A DNA stretch of 5,486 bases from an uncultured Bacteroidota bacterium (GTDB taxonomy: Bacteria > Bacteroidota > Bacteroidia > Chitinophagales > Chitinophagaceae): the NCBI GenBank assembly GCA_903847655.1, contig CAINEG010000101.1, positions 1-5,486 of the forward strand. The letters are read 5' to 3'. Each line of letters starts with the position of its first letter. The first letter of the stretch is position 1. Made by a program: the position numbers and the translations under genes. Positions 5,451-5,486 of this stretch are shown here, in pieces. The notes beneath the pieces were generated by a model. That model did not search any database and was not told where the DNA came from. It saw only the letters and a program-made list of their open reading frames with translations.

Positions 5451-5486
5451 AATTGATTTATTAAAAAAAGGGAAGACTTAAAGATC

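Noticed and set aside
1..5486. Search for a hidden novel system: CRISPR repeats, retron or toxin-antitoxin pairs, transposon ends, tRNA or other structured RNA.
   Set aside because: The coding space is filled by recognisable housekeeping genes, with gaps of at most about 135 bases. No regular repeat array, transposase, reverse transcriptase or tRNA cloverleaf was seen.

Overview
This is an ordinary, AT-rich chromosomal window of housekeeping genes, most likely from a member of the Bacteroidota, perhaps near Chitinophagia/Sphingobacteriia. Three observations support this. The genes lack Shine-Dalgarno sequences upstream of their ATGs. Perfect matches to the Bacteroidota -7 promoter motif TAnnTTTG lie just upstream of three genes. 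The proteins look Bacteroidota-like, for example a short PlsX directly behind an L32 gene and a CBS-type PLP enzyme ending in HDHGSRY...DEWMRSKGF. The lineage is inferred from these features, not from a database search.

Layout, left to right. The window opens in the 3' end of rpmF (ribosomal protein L32), followed after 11 bases by plsX (phosphate acyltransferase). A separate promoter then leads to a single-domain cysteine synthase/cystathionine beta-synthase family gene. Next come another promoter, fbaA (class II fructose-bisphosphate aldolase) and a strong intrinsic terminator. These are followed by accD (acetyl-CoA carboxylase carboxyltransferase beta subunit) and smpB (trans-translation factor). 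The accD-smpB gap packs a promoter and a terminator-like hairpin directly against the smpB ATG. All of these genes are on the + strand. A small two-helix membrane protein gene on the - strand converges on smpB at the right end; it has no ATG start.

Functionally, PlsX (phospholipid acyl donor) and AccD (malonyl-CoA for fatty acid synthesis) both serve lipid synthesis. The aldolase is central glycolysis/gluconeogenesis, the PLP enzyme belongs to sulfur amino-acid metabolism, and L32 and SmpB belong to the ribosome. Each gene or pair seems to have its own promoter or terminator, so this looks like a series of short transcription units rather than one operon. No gap exceeds about 135 bases.

I found no mobile element, CRISPR array, defence cassette, tRNA or rRNA, and no credible sign of an undescribed multi-gene system. 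The points most worth a second look are the promoter/hairpin arrangement in front of smpB, the acidic N-terminal extension of AccD, the start of the - strand membrane protein, the substrate of the CBS-like enzyme, and a diverged repeat seen in two intergenic gaps.
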